From CAJQPP01 sp963793465 (lineage in GTDB: Bacteria; Planctomycetota; Planctomycetia; Pirellulales; Pirellulaceae): a stretch of DNA of 64,000 nucleotides. A program made the translations under genes and the position numbers. Of this stretch, positions 1 through 8,950 are shown piece after piece. How positions within the stretch are numbered: the stretch's first letter is position 1; each line of letters begins with the position of its first letter. The stretch spans positions 930,001 to 994,000 of the forward strand of contig CAWCAJ010000001.1 of NCBI GenBank assembly GCA_963793465.1, read 5' to 3'. The notes under the pieces are model-generated. The model was not told the origin of the DNA. It did not search any database and saw nothing but the letters and a program-made list of their open reading frames with translations.

Positions 1-418
1 TGCTAAAACAAACCAGCCCCACCGCGTCCTGCTGCTGTTGCATCAGGTAAGCCAGGGAGGCCGCAGTAGTGGCCGCGTAGTCGAACTTGTTCATCCCTCC
101 GTCGGGACTCTCTTTCCCGTAGGCCATCGACTTGCTGGTGTCCAGCAGGATACTGCACTTCAGATTGGTTTCTTCTTCGTATTCCTTGATGTACAGGCGG
201 TCGGTCTTGGACCAGACCTTCCAATCGATATGCCGCAGATCGTCTCCAGGGGAATACTCACGGTGAGTCGCGAATTCCACAGCGAACCCGTTGTAGGGGC
301 TGCGATGTTGACCGGTAATAAACCCCTCCACCACCAGACGCGCCCGCACGTCCATTCGCTTGACTCGGTCCAGCACCCGGGGATCCAGATAATCTTGGGC
401 GGGAATGTCAGTTGACAC
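1..418 (-). CDS. DUF58 domain protein, partial (3' end outside window)
   Basis: Only the first 139 codons are in the window. The protein aligns by eye with the second DUF58 protein at 42748-43650: both have the RMxVRAR segment, a VEGF(I/L)TG motif, an HRSPY motif, GDDLRHIDWKVW-like residues, and a MIDAS-like DTSKSM motif at about residue 95. DUF58 proteins usually follow a MoxR ATPase gene, as here, and carry a VWA-like fold. The start chosen is GTG at 418 because it gives the same N-terminal length as the paralogue. ATG at 355 is a shorter alternative. The role is inferred from context: a partner of MoxR in assembly of a membrane or envelope complex. Confidence 0.85.
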   Translation of the reverse strand, partial: MSTDIPAQDYLDPRVLDRVKRMDVRARLVVEGFITGQHRSPYNGFAVEFATHREYSPGDDLRHIDWKVWSKTDRLYIKEYEEETNLKCSILLDTSKSMAYGKESPDGGMNKFDYAATTAASLAYLMQQQQDAVGLVCFS

Positions 419-452
419 AGGCACTCACAGGTAAAAATTCAGTGGTCAGGCT

Positions 453-479
453 CACCCTGGCCAAGCGGCTGCCAGGGTG
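453..479 (-). promoter_or_regulatory. Intercistronic hairpin between moxR and DUF58 genes
   Basis: A perfect 9-bp inverted repeat (CACCCTGGC / GCCAGGGTG) with a 9-nt loop sits in the 84-bp gap between the MoxR stop and the DUF58 start. No uridine run follows directly, so a full terminator is not supported. It could lower expression of, or stabilise, one part of the transcript. Confidence 0.35.
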
Positions 480-502
480 GCGGAAGGGAACAGGGTCATC
501 GA

Positions 503-1582
503 TCAGGCGAAGGCTCGGGCCAATTCGGGAGCCACTTCGTCATCGGGATTGCGATCCGGCGTGGCTTCCAGCAACTGATCGATGACTTTATCCGAGGTAA
601 TCCCGGAAGACTCGGCATTGAAGTTGGTAATCACCCGGTGACGCAGGACCGGATGGGCCACGCTGTCGATATCCTGAGTGGTCACATAGAAACGGCCATC
701 CAGCACCGCCCGGGCTTTTCCACCCAACAACAGGTACTGCAGGCCGCGAGGGCCGGCGCCCCAACTGATCGTTTCCTTGATGAACTCGGGCGCGTCATCG
801 GATGCGACCCGTGTGGCCCGCACCAGTCGCAAGGCGTAGTGGATCACGTGGGGCGCTACAGGCACGCGGCGGACCAGGTGTTGCAGCTGAATGATGTCCT
901 CACCCGTCAGTACCTGTTGAACCTCGGGCAGTACGTCCGCCGTGGTGGTCGCAGCGATCGCGTACTCTTCATCATAGGATGGGTATTCCACAAACACCTT
1001 GAACATGAACCGGTCCTGCTGGGCCTCCGGCAGGGTATAGGTGCCTTCCTGCTCGATCGGATTCTGCGTGGCCAGGACAAAGAAGGGGGCCGGCAAGGGA
1101 TTGCGGTGCCCGCCAATGGTGACCTGCTTTTCCTGCATGGCCTCCAGCAAGGCAGCCTGGGTTTTGGGAGGCGTGCGGTTGATCTCGTCGGCCAGAATGA
1201 TGTTGGAGAAGATCGGACCCTTCAGGAACTTGAACTCCCGGGCCCCACTGGAGCGGTCCTCCTGAATCACCTCCGTGCCGGTGATGTCGCTGGGCATCAG
1301 GTCCGGTGTGAACTGGATGCGATTGAATTCCAGGTGCAAGGTCCTGGCCAACGTACTGACCATCAAGGTCTTGGCCAAACCCGGAACCCCTTCCAGCAAA
1401 CAATGACCCTGGGCAAAAATCGCAATCAGCAGTTGGTCCAGGACCTTCTCTTGACCCACGATAACCTTGCCCAACTCCTGGCGTACCGCCGCATTGGCTG
1501 ACTTGAGATTTTCCAGGGACTGGATTTCATCCTGGCTTAGATTGTCGTTGGATTGACCGGCGGGCGAGTTCATATTGTCCAT
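503..1582 (-). CDS. MoxR-family AAA+ ATPase
   Basis: This is a 359-residue AAA+ ATPase of the MoxR group. It has a Walker A variant GVPGLAKT near residue 64, a Walker B/DEINRTPPKTQAALLEAMQE block typical of MoxR, and the ATQNPIEQEGTYTLPEAQQDRF sensor region. MoxR proteins are chaperone-like and act with DUF58/VWA proteins, and a DUF58 gene follows on the same strand after 84 bp. A close paralogue lies at 43619-44683. The start ATG at 1582 is followed by a charged, Asn/Gln-rich N-terminus of ordinary MoxR length. The ATPase call is firm; the client complex is unknown. Confidence 0.95.
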   Translation of the reverse strand: MDNMNSPAGQSNDNLSQDEIQSLENLKSANAAVRQELGKVIVGQEKVLDQLLIAIFAQGHCLLEGVPGLAKTLMVSTLARTLHLEFNRIQFTPDLMPSDITGTEVIQEDRSSGAREFKFLKGPIFSNIILADEINRTPPKTQAALLEAMQEKQVTIGGHRNPLPAPFFVLATQNPIEQEGTYTLPEAQQDRFMFKVFVEYPSYDEEYAIAATTTADVLPEVQQVLTGEDIIQLQHLVRRVPVAPHVIHYALRLVRATRVASDDAPEFIKETISWGAGPRGLQYLLLGGKARAVLDGRFYVTTQDIDSVAHPVLRHRVITNFNAESSGITSDKVIDQLLEATPDRNPDDEVAPELARAFA

Positions 1583-2185
1583 CCTGAGAGGGTGTGTTCG
1601 GGTTCATTGTTACCTGCAGGGCCAATGAAATTGCAAAAATTATTGGCTCGTTACCAAACCGGCAAAGTTTCACGCGTGCCAGTCCGGCCGAAAATCCTGA
1701 CGGGTCGGTGCCATCTTTCATTGGCTTTACCCGAAATCGGCGAAAATTCGGGATTCCGTAGGCCTCCGGCTCCGGCCGTTTGTGGGGCCGTGGGCACGGT
1801 CCCGCCCTTGATTCTTCAAGCCCCTGCCGAAAAGACAACGGGCTTGCCAACCTTGCGAAGGGCTGACGGGTCGGCCGGGTGGAATCAGGTAATGTCCTCG
1901 ATTGTAACCAGCCCTATCGTTATTTGGCCACCAGTTGCACGCCCGCCCCGCCGCCAGGTGCGGTGGCCTGTTCGGCGGCGGTTCCCCCTGGCGACCCGTT
2001 TGAATGGGTGTGAATTGTATGGAACCCGCATGCCTGCATCCGGTCGACCTTCGTTCAGCAATTCACAGGCCGACGGATTTTGCGGGGAATCTTCCTCCTC
2101 ACGGGTCGCCGGGCTGCGTTGAACCCCTGAGCACGGCAGGGTCTGTTTTCTTTCCAAAACAGGATTATTAACGCATAATGCCCCC
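1583..2185. other. 603-bp divergent intergenic region, no gene seen
   Basis: This stretch separates the divergent MoxR and VWA genes and should hold both promoters. Open frames exist on both strands, but they start or end inside the neighbours, have no recognisable domains, and have an Arg/Pro/Ser-rich composition typical of noncoding GC-rich DNA. I see no convincing hairpin terminator, RNA gene or repeat. Confidence 0.5.
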
Positions 2186-3226
2186 ATGGAATCAGGAACC
2201 GAGAAACCGATCCGGCCACCGACGCTGGAGGCGGCACGACAAGCCTCTGAACCGTACCGCCACAATTGGCGTTCGGTAGCGCTTTCTCTTTTCCTGCACA
2301 CGGCCCTGCTGGTCACGTTGGCCTTGTTGTGGAGCAATCGTGTGATCGGGCATGGCGACGAAGGACCCCGTCGTGTGGCGATTGTGCTGGCATCTGCCAG
2401 CGAGGACAACGAGTACTTCGACGAAGCCGACGTGCCGCCCAACGAGACCGCAGAATCGGCCACCGCCGCCCCGCAAACGGTTCCCGATCAACCCCCTCCG
2501 ATCGATGTATCGGAATTGGTCGATCAAGTGACGCCCATCGATCTGCCTTTGCCAGGCATGAATTCTTCGGCGATGACCACACCGACCCAGTCTTCGACGT
2601 TGCCAGCGACGGAACTGTCCGAGGCCCAGCGGAAGATGCTGGCGGCCGAAAGCGCGGCCATTGCCGCACGGCAACCCAAAGGCCCTGCCACCACGCTGCG
2701 GGTGTTTGGATCGGGGGACCTTTCCGGTCGCAAATTCGTTTTCGTGCTCGATCGCTCACGCAGCATGGGTGCCCAGGGGTTGAATGTCCTGAATGCCGCC
2801 GCCCGGGAATTGACCTCTGCGATTCAGAATCTGGAACCCTTTCACGAGTTTCAGATTGTGGCCTACCATCATCGCACGCTGACGATTGACCGCCGCGAAT
2901 TATTGAATGGCACCGACAACAACAAGGACCAGGTCGCCGGATTCATTTCGAATCTGGCCGCCTTCGGCGGCACCGAACATGAACTGGCGCTAAATATGGC
3001 CTTGAGCCTGAATCCTGATGTGGTTGTGTTGTTGACCGACGGAGGCGCCCCCGAGTTGAATGAATCCCAGATGGCACGACTCAAGCGGTCCGCCGCAGGG
3101 GCTCAGATCCACTGCGTTCAGTTCGGAACAGGGCCATTGCAACAAACCAGCAACTTCATGAAGAAACTTGCGGCCGAAAACCTGGGCACCTACCGTTATA
3201 TTGACGTGACCGAATGGAATCAGTAG
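2186..3226 (+). CDS. Membrane-anchored VWA domain protein
   Basis: This 346-residue protein has a cytoplasmic N-terminus, one transmembrane helix at about 31-51, a Pro/Thr/Ser-rich linker, and a C-terminal von Willebrand A domain. The MIDAS motif DRSRSMG begins at D189, and a VVVLLTDGG strand supplies the second acidic loop. VWA domains bind partner proteins through a metal at this site. The topology is like TonB or BatA-type proteins, with the domain outside the cytoplasmic membrane. The secreted-protein gene at 3258 follows after 31 bp, suggesting co-transcription. The exact function is unknown. Confidence 0.85.
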   Translation: MESGTEKPIRPPTLEAARQASEPYRHNWRSVALSLFLHTALLVTLALLWSNRVIGHGDEGPRRVAIVLASASEDNEYFDEADVPPNETAESATAAPQTVPDQPPPIDVSELVDQVTPIDLPLPGMNSSAMTTPTQSSTLPATELSEAQRKMLAAESAAIAARQPKGPATTLRVFGSGDLSGRKFVFVLDRSRSMGAQGLNVLNAAARELTSAIQNLEPFHEFQIVAYHHRTLTIDRRELLNGTDNNKDQVAGFISNLAAFGGTEHELALNMALSLNPDVVVLLTDGGAPELNESQMARLKRSAAGAQIHCVQFGTGPLQQTSNFMKKLAAENLGTYRYIDVTEWNQ

Positions 3227-3257
3227 CTCCCTTGCACCTTCCTGGCCCCATCCCATC

Positions 3258-5396
3258 ATGCTGAATTGCCGCAACCTGAGTCGAATGCTGCCGGTCCACC
3301 TGGAGAACGGGTGGGCCGTCATGGTCCCCCTTACGCTTTTGCTGGCGGCGACAGCTGGACCGCTGGAAGCCCAATCCGGGGTCGGGCGCAGCGGCAACTT
3401 CTTGACGTTTTCTGTGCAACTTCGCGATGGCAGTTTGATCCAGGTGCAGACGGAAGACCAATCGTTCGACTGGAAAACGGTAGCCAGCGATGGAACGATT
3501 ACGCAATCCCAATGGATGCTGTCAGACCTTCGATCGCTGAAGTTCGCTGAAAGTCCAGCCAGCGATGAAGTGGCGCGGATTCGCGGACTGGTGACCGAAT
3601 TGGCCAGTGACGATTATCGCAAACGTCATCGGGCGGAAGCGACGCTGCTGAACGAGGGTAAGCCTTTTGAAAAGGTCGTCGAACAGGCCCGCAACCATCG
3701 GGAACCCGAGGTGCGTTACCGTGTGCAGAGGATCATGGAACACCTGGCCAAGGTCAAGGAAGACAGTGTCAACCGCTTCTCGATCGACTTCGATGAATTG
3801 GAACTGAAAGACGGTCAGCGTCTGGAGGGAGACATCGGAGATTGGAAACTGCAGGGCCACTGGAACGAACGCCCATTCCGCCTGGGTCGGGAGCAAGGGA
3901 AAATGCTGGACTGCCAACTCCCGTTTTCTTTCGCCGCCTCCGCCCAAGGATCGGAAGTTGCAACGCAGTCCATCATCGATCCCTACGCCTTCTTTGAAGA
4001 ACAGGCCCCGGTCAATGAGAAACCAGTGCTGGGCGACGTGAAACCGGGCCTGACGCTGGCCACCTTTGATGAAGGGTCCCGCGGCGAAAAGATGGTTGCC
4101 GATCGGAACTTCGATGTCAGCGGACTATTCGCGCACCTGGGTTTCTTGATGCATTGCGAAACCCACGACGGGATCGTGGTGATTGCAGGCTACGGCTTCA
4201 GGAACAGCAAGAGCAGGAACCGATCCGCCGGTAACTTTTTCTTGGAGCCGGTTCGGAACAAAAAAACCAGTTACCAGGGGGTCTTGCGGATCGATTTCTG
4301 CGTTCCTGGAAACCCCCAGATTCCGGCAACCATCCAGCGGGCCGGCGTGTTTACCGAAATCGTGATTCCCAAGCACACCATTCTGCAGGCCTACAACGCT
4401 TCCGGACACGTCTTGGGCATGACTCAATCCTCTGCCGACAAGACCAGCTTTCTGGGTTTGCAATCCAACGAACCGATTGCCTACCTCCGCGTGTCGGCCA
4501 ATACCTACCTGGATGTGGAGTCGTTGAATCGGGATTTTGCCATTGACGATTTGACATTTTCGCCACCGGCGGCCGCCCCGGACCTGAACTTTTCCGACGA
4601 TGGGACGGCACCCATTGTGATCGTCACCCGCGACCAACAACGACTGCTGGCCCGCCATGTCGAGTTCCAATCCGCCGAAAAGAAACTGCAGGTGGTCTCG
4701 GCAACCGAGGACTGGCGGTCTTTTGCCCTGCCGCTGGACCAGGTGGCCTGGATCACTCCGCCGCAGCGTCGCGACCGGGTCACCCGTCCGGCAGAAACGG
4801 GTGTTTACGTGATGCTGCAGGATGGATCGGTGTTGCACTGTCAAGTGGAACAGAAGTTGGCAGCCACCCAACAACCTGACCTGCAGATCGACCCGAATGC
4901 CATCGTGGGAATCTGGAATGCCAGCCACGAATGCCGTTACCCGCAGCAGGGTGACTTCCGCTCTGGCCCGTGGGTAGTGGTCCGACCACTCCAGCGGGTG
5001 GCTTTGCCCGCAGCCGAGCTGGACTGGAACCATGGTCACCTTGAATTCGAACTGCAGGGGAGTGTCCAGATCCGCCAAGCCCTGGCCGACGATGATGAAC
5101 CGGACACGGTGACTGAGCCGGCCCAATTATCCCACTTGGGATTGCCTGACGATGCGGCGGCGCCCCAACACCTCGACCTGCTGGCGACGGAAGCTTCGGT
5201 GTGGAGGGCGGCACCGCCGATCAGGGGCCCTGAAACCGGTCTGTTACGCACGAACGACGGCCAGGAATTCGTGCTGGGTGGCGACGCCGGATTCCAGCTG
5301 CTCCGTCTGGACGGTCAACAAATCGTGCTCCAGTTCCAGGACCAGACGATGACATTCGACCTGGAAAACGTCCACGCATTGAACTTGCCTCGTTAA
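3258..5396 (+). CDS. Large secreted protein of unknown function
   Basis: This is a 712-residue protein. A hydrophobic segment MVPLTLLLAATAGPLEA at about 22-38 looks like a signal peptide, so translation may begin at an internal Met (M12 or M22) rather than at 3258. Residues about 110-160 are charged and helical, with a HEAT-like pattern. The middle (about 270-430) is a beta-rich module with conserved Gly/Asp that resembles a carbohydrate-binding sandwich. The rest alternates short beta segments such as LRTNDGQEFVLGG. No catalytic motif is seen. It lies just behind the VWA gene and is probably an envelope protein. Confidence 0.75.
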   Translation: MLNCRNLSRMLPVHLENGWAVMVPLTLLLAATAGPLEAQSGVGRSGNFLTFSVQLRDGSLIQVQTEDQSFDWKTVASDGTITQSQWMLSDLRSLKFAESPASDEVARIRGLVTELASDDYRKRHRAEATLLNEGKPFEKVVEQARNHREPEVRYRVQRIMEHLAKVKEDSVNRFSIDFDELELKDGQRLEGDIGDWKLQGHWNERPFRLGREQGKMLDCQLPFSFAASAQGSEVATQSIIDPYAFFEEQAPVNEKPVLGDVKPGLTLATFDEGSRGEKMVADRNFDVSGLFAHLGFLMHCETHDGIVVIAGYGFRNSKSRNRSAGNFFLEPVRNKKTSYQGVLRIDFCVPGNPQIPATIQRAGVFTEIVIPKHTILQAYNASGHVLGMTQSSADKTSFLGLQSNEPIAYLRVSANTYLDVESLNRDFAIDDLTFSPPAAAPDLNFSDDGTAPIVIVTRDQQRLLARHVEFQSAEKKLQVVSATEDWRSFALPLDQVAWITPPQRRDRVTRPAETGVYVMLQDGSVLHCQVEQKLAATQQPDLQIDPNAIVGIWNASHECRYPQQGDFRSGPWVVVRPLQRVALPAAELDWNHGHLEFELQGSVQIRQALADDDEPDTVTEPAQLSHLGLPDDAAAPQHLDLLATEASVWRAAPPIRGPETGLLRTNDGQEFVLGGDAGFQLLRLDGQQIVLQFQDQTMTFDLENVHALNLPR

Positions 5397-5485
5397 TCGA
5401 TCAATTTGAAACAGTCTCCACTGACTCAGCAAACCGTCACTGATCCAGCAAACCTCCCCTGCACATCGGGCAAGGCAACGAACTC

Positions 5486-6223
5486 ATGGACGAATCAACG
5501 GAATCCCGATTGGATGTTATCGCCGTGGGAGCTCACCCGGACGACGTCGAGATTGCCTGCGGAGGATTGTTGGCACAACTGGTCCGCGACGGCTATCGCG
5601 TGGGCATCGTGGATTTGACCGACGGTGAACCCACTCCGCTGAGTCCCGGTCCGGAGGTGCGGCTGGCTGAGGCCCGGGCGGCGGCCGCGGTGCTGGGGGT
5701 CCAGGAACGGGTGGTGCTGGATTTGCCCAACCGCCGATTGTTCGATTCCTTTGCAGCCCGCCTGGCCCTGGCTCGGGAATTTCGCAGGTTTCGACCCCGA
5801 CTGGTTCTGGGCATTGGCGGAAAGACACCCTTGGCCTCACCCGATCATTGGCAAGCCATGCAAATCACCGATGCCGCCGTATTCTATAGCCGCCTCACCA
5901 AATGGGACGAACATTTTGCTGGGCTGCCCGTCCATCAAATCGACCATCAATTCTATTACTACCTGGGATTTGATATCACCTCCATCCCACACCAGTCGGG
6001 TTTCCTGACAGTCGACATCGGCCAAACGCTGGAAACCAAACTGCAGGCAATTGGCTGTTACAAAACCCAGTTTCCCCCTCATAAACAGTCGGTCCTGCAG
6101 CGTGTCCAACATGGAGCGATTGCGATCGGAGCTGCCGCCGGTTTTGAGGCTGGGGAAGTTGTGATCCCCGTAAAACCGCTGAGCACGCCCAACCTGATGC
6201 AGTTCCTGTATCCGGGACATTGA
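5486..6223 (+). CDS. PIG-L family zinc deacetylase (BshB1-like)
   Basis: This is a 245-residue protein of the LmbE/PIG-L family, which removes acetyl groups from N-acetylglucosamine-linked substrates using a zinc ion. The hallmark AHPDDVE motif starts at residue 16. An SPDHWQA segment takes the place of the usual HPDH zinc-ligand block. The overall pattern (GGLLAQLVRDGYRVGIVDLT, then EVRLAEARAAA) fits the bacillithiol-pathway deacetylase BshB1, but BshA and BshC are not in this window, so the substrate is open. The CobW-like GTPase gene follows after 27 bp. Confidence 0.88.
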   Translation: MDESTESRLDVIAVGAHPDDVEIACGGLLAQLVRDGYRVGIVDLTDGEPTPLSPGPEVRLAEARAAAAVLGVQERVVLDLPNRRLFDSFAARLALAREFRRFRPRLVLGIGGKTPLASPDHWQAMQITDAAVFYSRLTKWDEHFAGLPVHQIDHQFYYYLGFDITSIPHQSGFLTVDIGQTLETKLQAIGCYKTQFPPHKQSVLQRVQHGAIAIGAAAGFEAGEVVIPVKPLSTPNLMQFLYPGH

Positions 6224-6250
6224 AGCCCCCTTTTTTGAAAGAGCATTGCT

Positions 6251-7372
6251 ATGCCACCCATTCGATTTGTCATGATTGGCGGATTTCTAGGTGCCGGAAA
6301 AACGACCACTATCGCGCGATTGGCCTCGGAATACCAGCAACAGGGGTTACGAGTTGGAATCGTCACCAACGACCAGGCAGAGGATCTGGTGGATACGCTG
6401 GCCTTGCGGGAAATGGGCAACCAGGTCGGGGAGGTGGCGGGCGCCTGCTTTTGTTGCAACTTTGACGAGTTGGCAGATACGATTAATAAACTGGGGCAGG
6501 AACATCAACCCGATATTGTGATCGCTGAGCCGGTGGGCAGTTGCACCGATCTGGTGGCCACCGTCATCCAGCCCTTGGCGCACCTGTACAACCAACAATA
6601 CGATATCGCCCCCTATGGTGTGATTCTCAAACCCTCTCACGGTCAAAAAATTCTGGGTGGCCAGGCCAATCTGGGGTTCTCGCCCAAGGCCGCATACATC
6701 TTCAGCAAGCAACTGGAAGAGGCCGACTTCGTTGTCCTCAACCACATCGATCGCCTGAGCGACGAGGCGATCACGGAACTGGAAGGCTTGCTGAAGCAGG
6801 CCCATCCCGATGTCCCGGTGATCAAGCTGTCAGCCAAGCAGGGGCAAGGCTTCCCGGCGCTGTTGGAAATGCTGGAACGCCGAGGGGGTTTTGGAAGGCG
6901 GATCCTGGACCTGGATTACGATGTGTACGCCGAGGGGGAAGCGGAATTGGGCTGGTTGAATTGCAGCTTCCAAGCCGCCGGCGAACAGGAATTCCCGCTG
7001 GATGATCTGTTGTTGGGTATCGTGGACACCTTGAGAACCCGTCTGGCGGAACTGCAGGCCGAAACAGCCCATCTGAAAGCCATTGGCCTGTGGGACGGGT
7101 ACCACGGAATAGCGAATCTGGTCAGCAGTGATTCGCGGGCGGAACTATCCCTGCCTTCGGATTGCCAGACCACCCGGGCGGAGGTTGTCGTCAATGCACG
7201 AGTGGCGGTGGCACCGGAAATCCTGGAGCAGGCCGTGCAATCTGCGATCCAGTCCGTCTGCCAGGATTTGGGGGTCCATTACGAGATGCGGCGGAGTCAG
7301 AGTTTTCGACCGGGACGCCCTGTTCCCACGCATCGCTATGCCACACCGGCTGGCGATAGAGAAAGAGAATAG
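6251..7372 (+). CDS. CobW/COG0523-family GTPase (putative metallochaperone)
   Basis: This is a 373-residue G3E GTPase. The P-loop GFLGAGKTT is at residues 11-19, the metal-binding CxCC motif (CFCC) at 66-69, and AEPVGSCTD marks the switch region. The guanine-specificity motif reads NHID rather than NKxD, a conservative deviation. COG0523 proteins deliver zinc or other metals to client enzymes. The upstream PIG-L gene encodes a zinc enzyme, so a client relationship is possible but unproven. The C-terminal third lacks the His-rich loop seen in some zinc chaperones. Confidence 0.88.
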   Translation: MPPIRFVMIGGFLGAGKTTTIARLASEYQQQGLRVGIVTNDQAEDLVDTLALREMGNQVGEVAGACFCCNFDELADTINKLGQEHQPDIVIAEPVGSCTDLVATVIQPLAHLYNQQYDIAPYGVILKPSHGQKILGGQANLGFSPKAAYIFSKQLEEADFVVLNHIDRLSDEAITELEGLLKQAHPDVPVIKLSAKQGQGFPALLEMLERRGGFGRRILDLDYDVYAEGEAELGWLNCSFQAAGEQEFPLDDLLLGIVDTLRTRLAELQAETAHLKAIGLWDGYHGIANLVSSDSRAELSLPSDCQTTRAEVVVNARVAVAPEILEQAVQSAIQSVCQDLGVHYEMRRSQSFRPGRPVPTHRYATPAGDRERE

Positions 7373-7428
7373 TCGCCTGGAACGTGCGGAAAGCGTCGGC
7401 CCCCACCCACAACCCCGAACCGAAAAAT

Positions 7429-7458
7429 GAACGGCTGGTCAGAATCGACCAACCGTTC
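7429..7458 (-). terminator. Rho-independent terminator of the 7528-8679 gene
   Basis: A 12-bp stem (7429-7440 with 7447-7458, one mismatch) with a 6-nt loop lies 69 bp past the stop of the minus-strand gene. Read on the minus strand it is followed by ATTTTTCGG, a short U tract. On the plus strand no U tract follows, so it mainly serves the minus gene, though the hairpin sits between convergent genes. Confidence 0.7.
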
Positions 7459-7527
7459 CAGGACGTTGCATGATGGGATGAAGCTCAGATCGGACGGGCA
7501 GCCTGTCAGATCGGAATTGAAAGGACA

Positions 7528-8679
7528 CTAGCGGCGCAGGATCCCTCCCAGACCTGCCGATTTCTCACTCAGTTTGGGCACCAGAACCGGCATCGGCTGG
7601 ACATCGAACTTGATATCGTGATCCTTGAAGGCCGCCATCGTTCGCGGCATCATGGATGTGCGTCCACCATAATCACGAATGACCCCTTTGTACTGCTGAA
7701 TGACATCTGCGACTTCCGGGTTCAACTGGTCCTTGCCGGTAACCTCATCGGTCGTGGTCGCCCAATCGAAACTGCCGACGCATACATAGCTTTCGCCGCG
7801 ATCATGGAACTCCCAGGCTTCCACACCCTTCTTTCGCAAGGCGCGACATAGCACGTTGGCTTTATAGGCCGCATCAGCCAGCTTGCTGTCGGTCTCCGCT
7901 TCCCGCGCCCGGCGTTTGGCCTCGACCTCCTGCTTGGCTTGCAGGACCTGTTCCTGAGTTACATTCCAGGTTTTGTCGCCACTGAAAGTGGCAACCCGCA
8001 CCGAGTACTGCCCCGGGCATTTCAACAAGCTGTATTTGACCCCCTTGTTCATTTTTTGCACGATCGGATCCACGTTGCGGGCCTTGAAGTACTCGGCCGG
8101 AAGAATCGGATTGGGCATCAAGAAGGCGGCGGCCAGAGGTCCCCGACCATGGGTGCGATGCTGCTGTTCCAAGGCCTGATTCGTTTCCACGTACCCCGTG
8201 CTCATCATCGATCTGGGGTTCAAGGTCCGGATCGCCTGTAACGCGGCCTTGGCCTGGTGGTCTTCCAACGTCGGAAAGTCCCCGACGACCACGGCGATCT
8301 GCTGATACACGTCATCCGACTTGGCTTTCCATTTTGTGAATTCAGGTTCGCCTGCCTCCTCGGATGGAATGGTCCAACCGGAACCACGCACCTTGTCCGA
8401 ATGGTCAAACGTGTGGCGGTAAAGATAGGCTTCCAATCCGTGATCATTCCGCAATTCGTTGGTTAACTGGATGGCCTGCTGCAATCCCCGCTCGCCTTCA
8501 AATGAAGCGCACATAATCAACCAGGGACCATCCGCCTGGGTCAATTCCAGACTGTTGGCTGTGGCGGCCGTGGAGGCACGCCGTTTGAAGGGCATCTTGA
8601 GTTGAGCTTCGGCGATGGTTGCCCATGCGGTACAGGTGACCAACAGCAGCCCGATCACCCATCGTCTGTATTCCAACAT
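7528..8679 (-). CDS. Secreted protein with SPOR-like repeats
   Basis: This 383-residue protein starts at ATG 8679, preceded by a clear AGGAG eight bases upstream, so the longer open frame to 8883 is not used. It has a signal peptide (VIGLLLVTCTAWATIAEA). Two segments, about 40-130 and 265-340, have the pattern of a stretch beginning LIMCASFEG or YVCVGSFDW followed by an Ala-rich helix and a residue-pairing strand, which resembles SPOR domains. SPOR domains bind denuded peptidoglycan. That assignment is by eye and tentative. A charged coiled-coil helix lies at about 220-260. Confidence 0.75.
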   Translation of the reverse strand: MLEYRRWVIGLLLVTCTAWATIAEAQLKMPFKRRASTAATANSLELTQADGPWLIMCASFEGERGLQQAIQLTNELRNDHGLEAYLYRHTFDHSDKVRGSGWTIPSEEAGEPEFTKWKAKSDDVYQQIAVVVGDFPTLEDHQAKAALQAIRTLNPRSMMSTGYVETNQALEQQHRTHGRGPLAAAFLMPNPILPAEYFKARNVDPIVQKMNKGVKYSLLKCPGQYSVRVATFSGDKTWNVTQEQVLQAKQEVEAKRRAREAETDSKLADAAYKANVLCRALRKKGVEAWEFHDRGESYVCVGSFDWATTTDEVTGKDQLNPEVADVIQQYKGVIRDYGGRTSMMPRTMAAFKDHDIKFDVQPMPVLVPKLSEKSAGLGGILRR

Positions 8680-8818
8680 CGAATTCTCCTGTTCGTGGTC
8701 GCAGGACCCGGTTTTCGTGATTGAGAGCGGCGGAAAGTAGCAAAAGGTCCGGATTCGTTCCAGACTGATCACCGCTGGAAACCCCGTTCCTTGAGGTGCA
8801 ACAATTTGCACAAGGGGG

Positions 8819-8846
8819 TTGAATCTCACACTAATGGGCTTATGCT
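8819..8846 (+). promoter_or_regulatory. Candidate sigma-70-like promoter for the HTH gene
   Basis: TTGAAT and TATGCT are separated by 16 bp, about 105 bp upstream of the ATG at 8951, in the divergent region 8680-8950. The match is fair but was picked by eye. Confidence 0.3.
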
Positions 8847-8950
8847 GGGAGCTGCAACGCAGCGGGGAATTTCCCCACCACAAACGAGGCGTTGGGTGTT
8901 TAATTTAACGGACTTGATTCTGGTGCCAGCACACTGAAGCGAACCCCACC

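Noticed and set aside
1553..2122. 189-codon frame in the 1583-2185 intergenic region
   Set aside because: It begins inside the MoxR gene antisense and shows no folded-protein composition.
4125..5126. 333-codon antisense frame under the large secreted protein
   Set aside because: It lies wholly antisense to the 3258-5396 gene, and such long antisense frames are common in this GC range.
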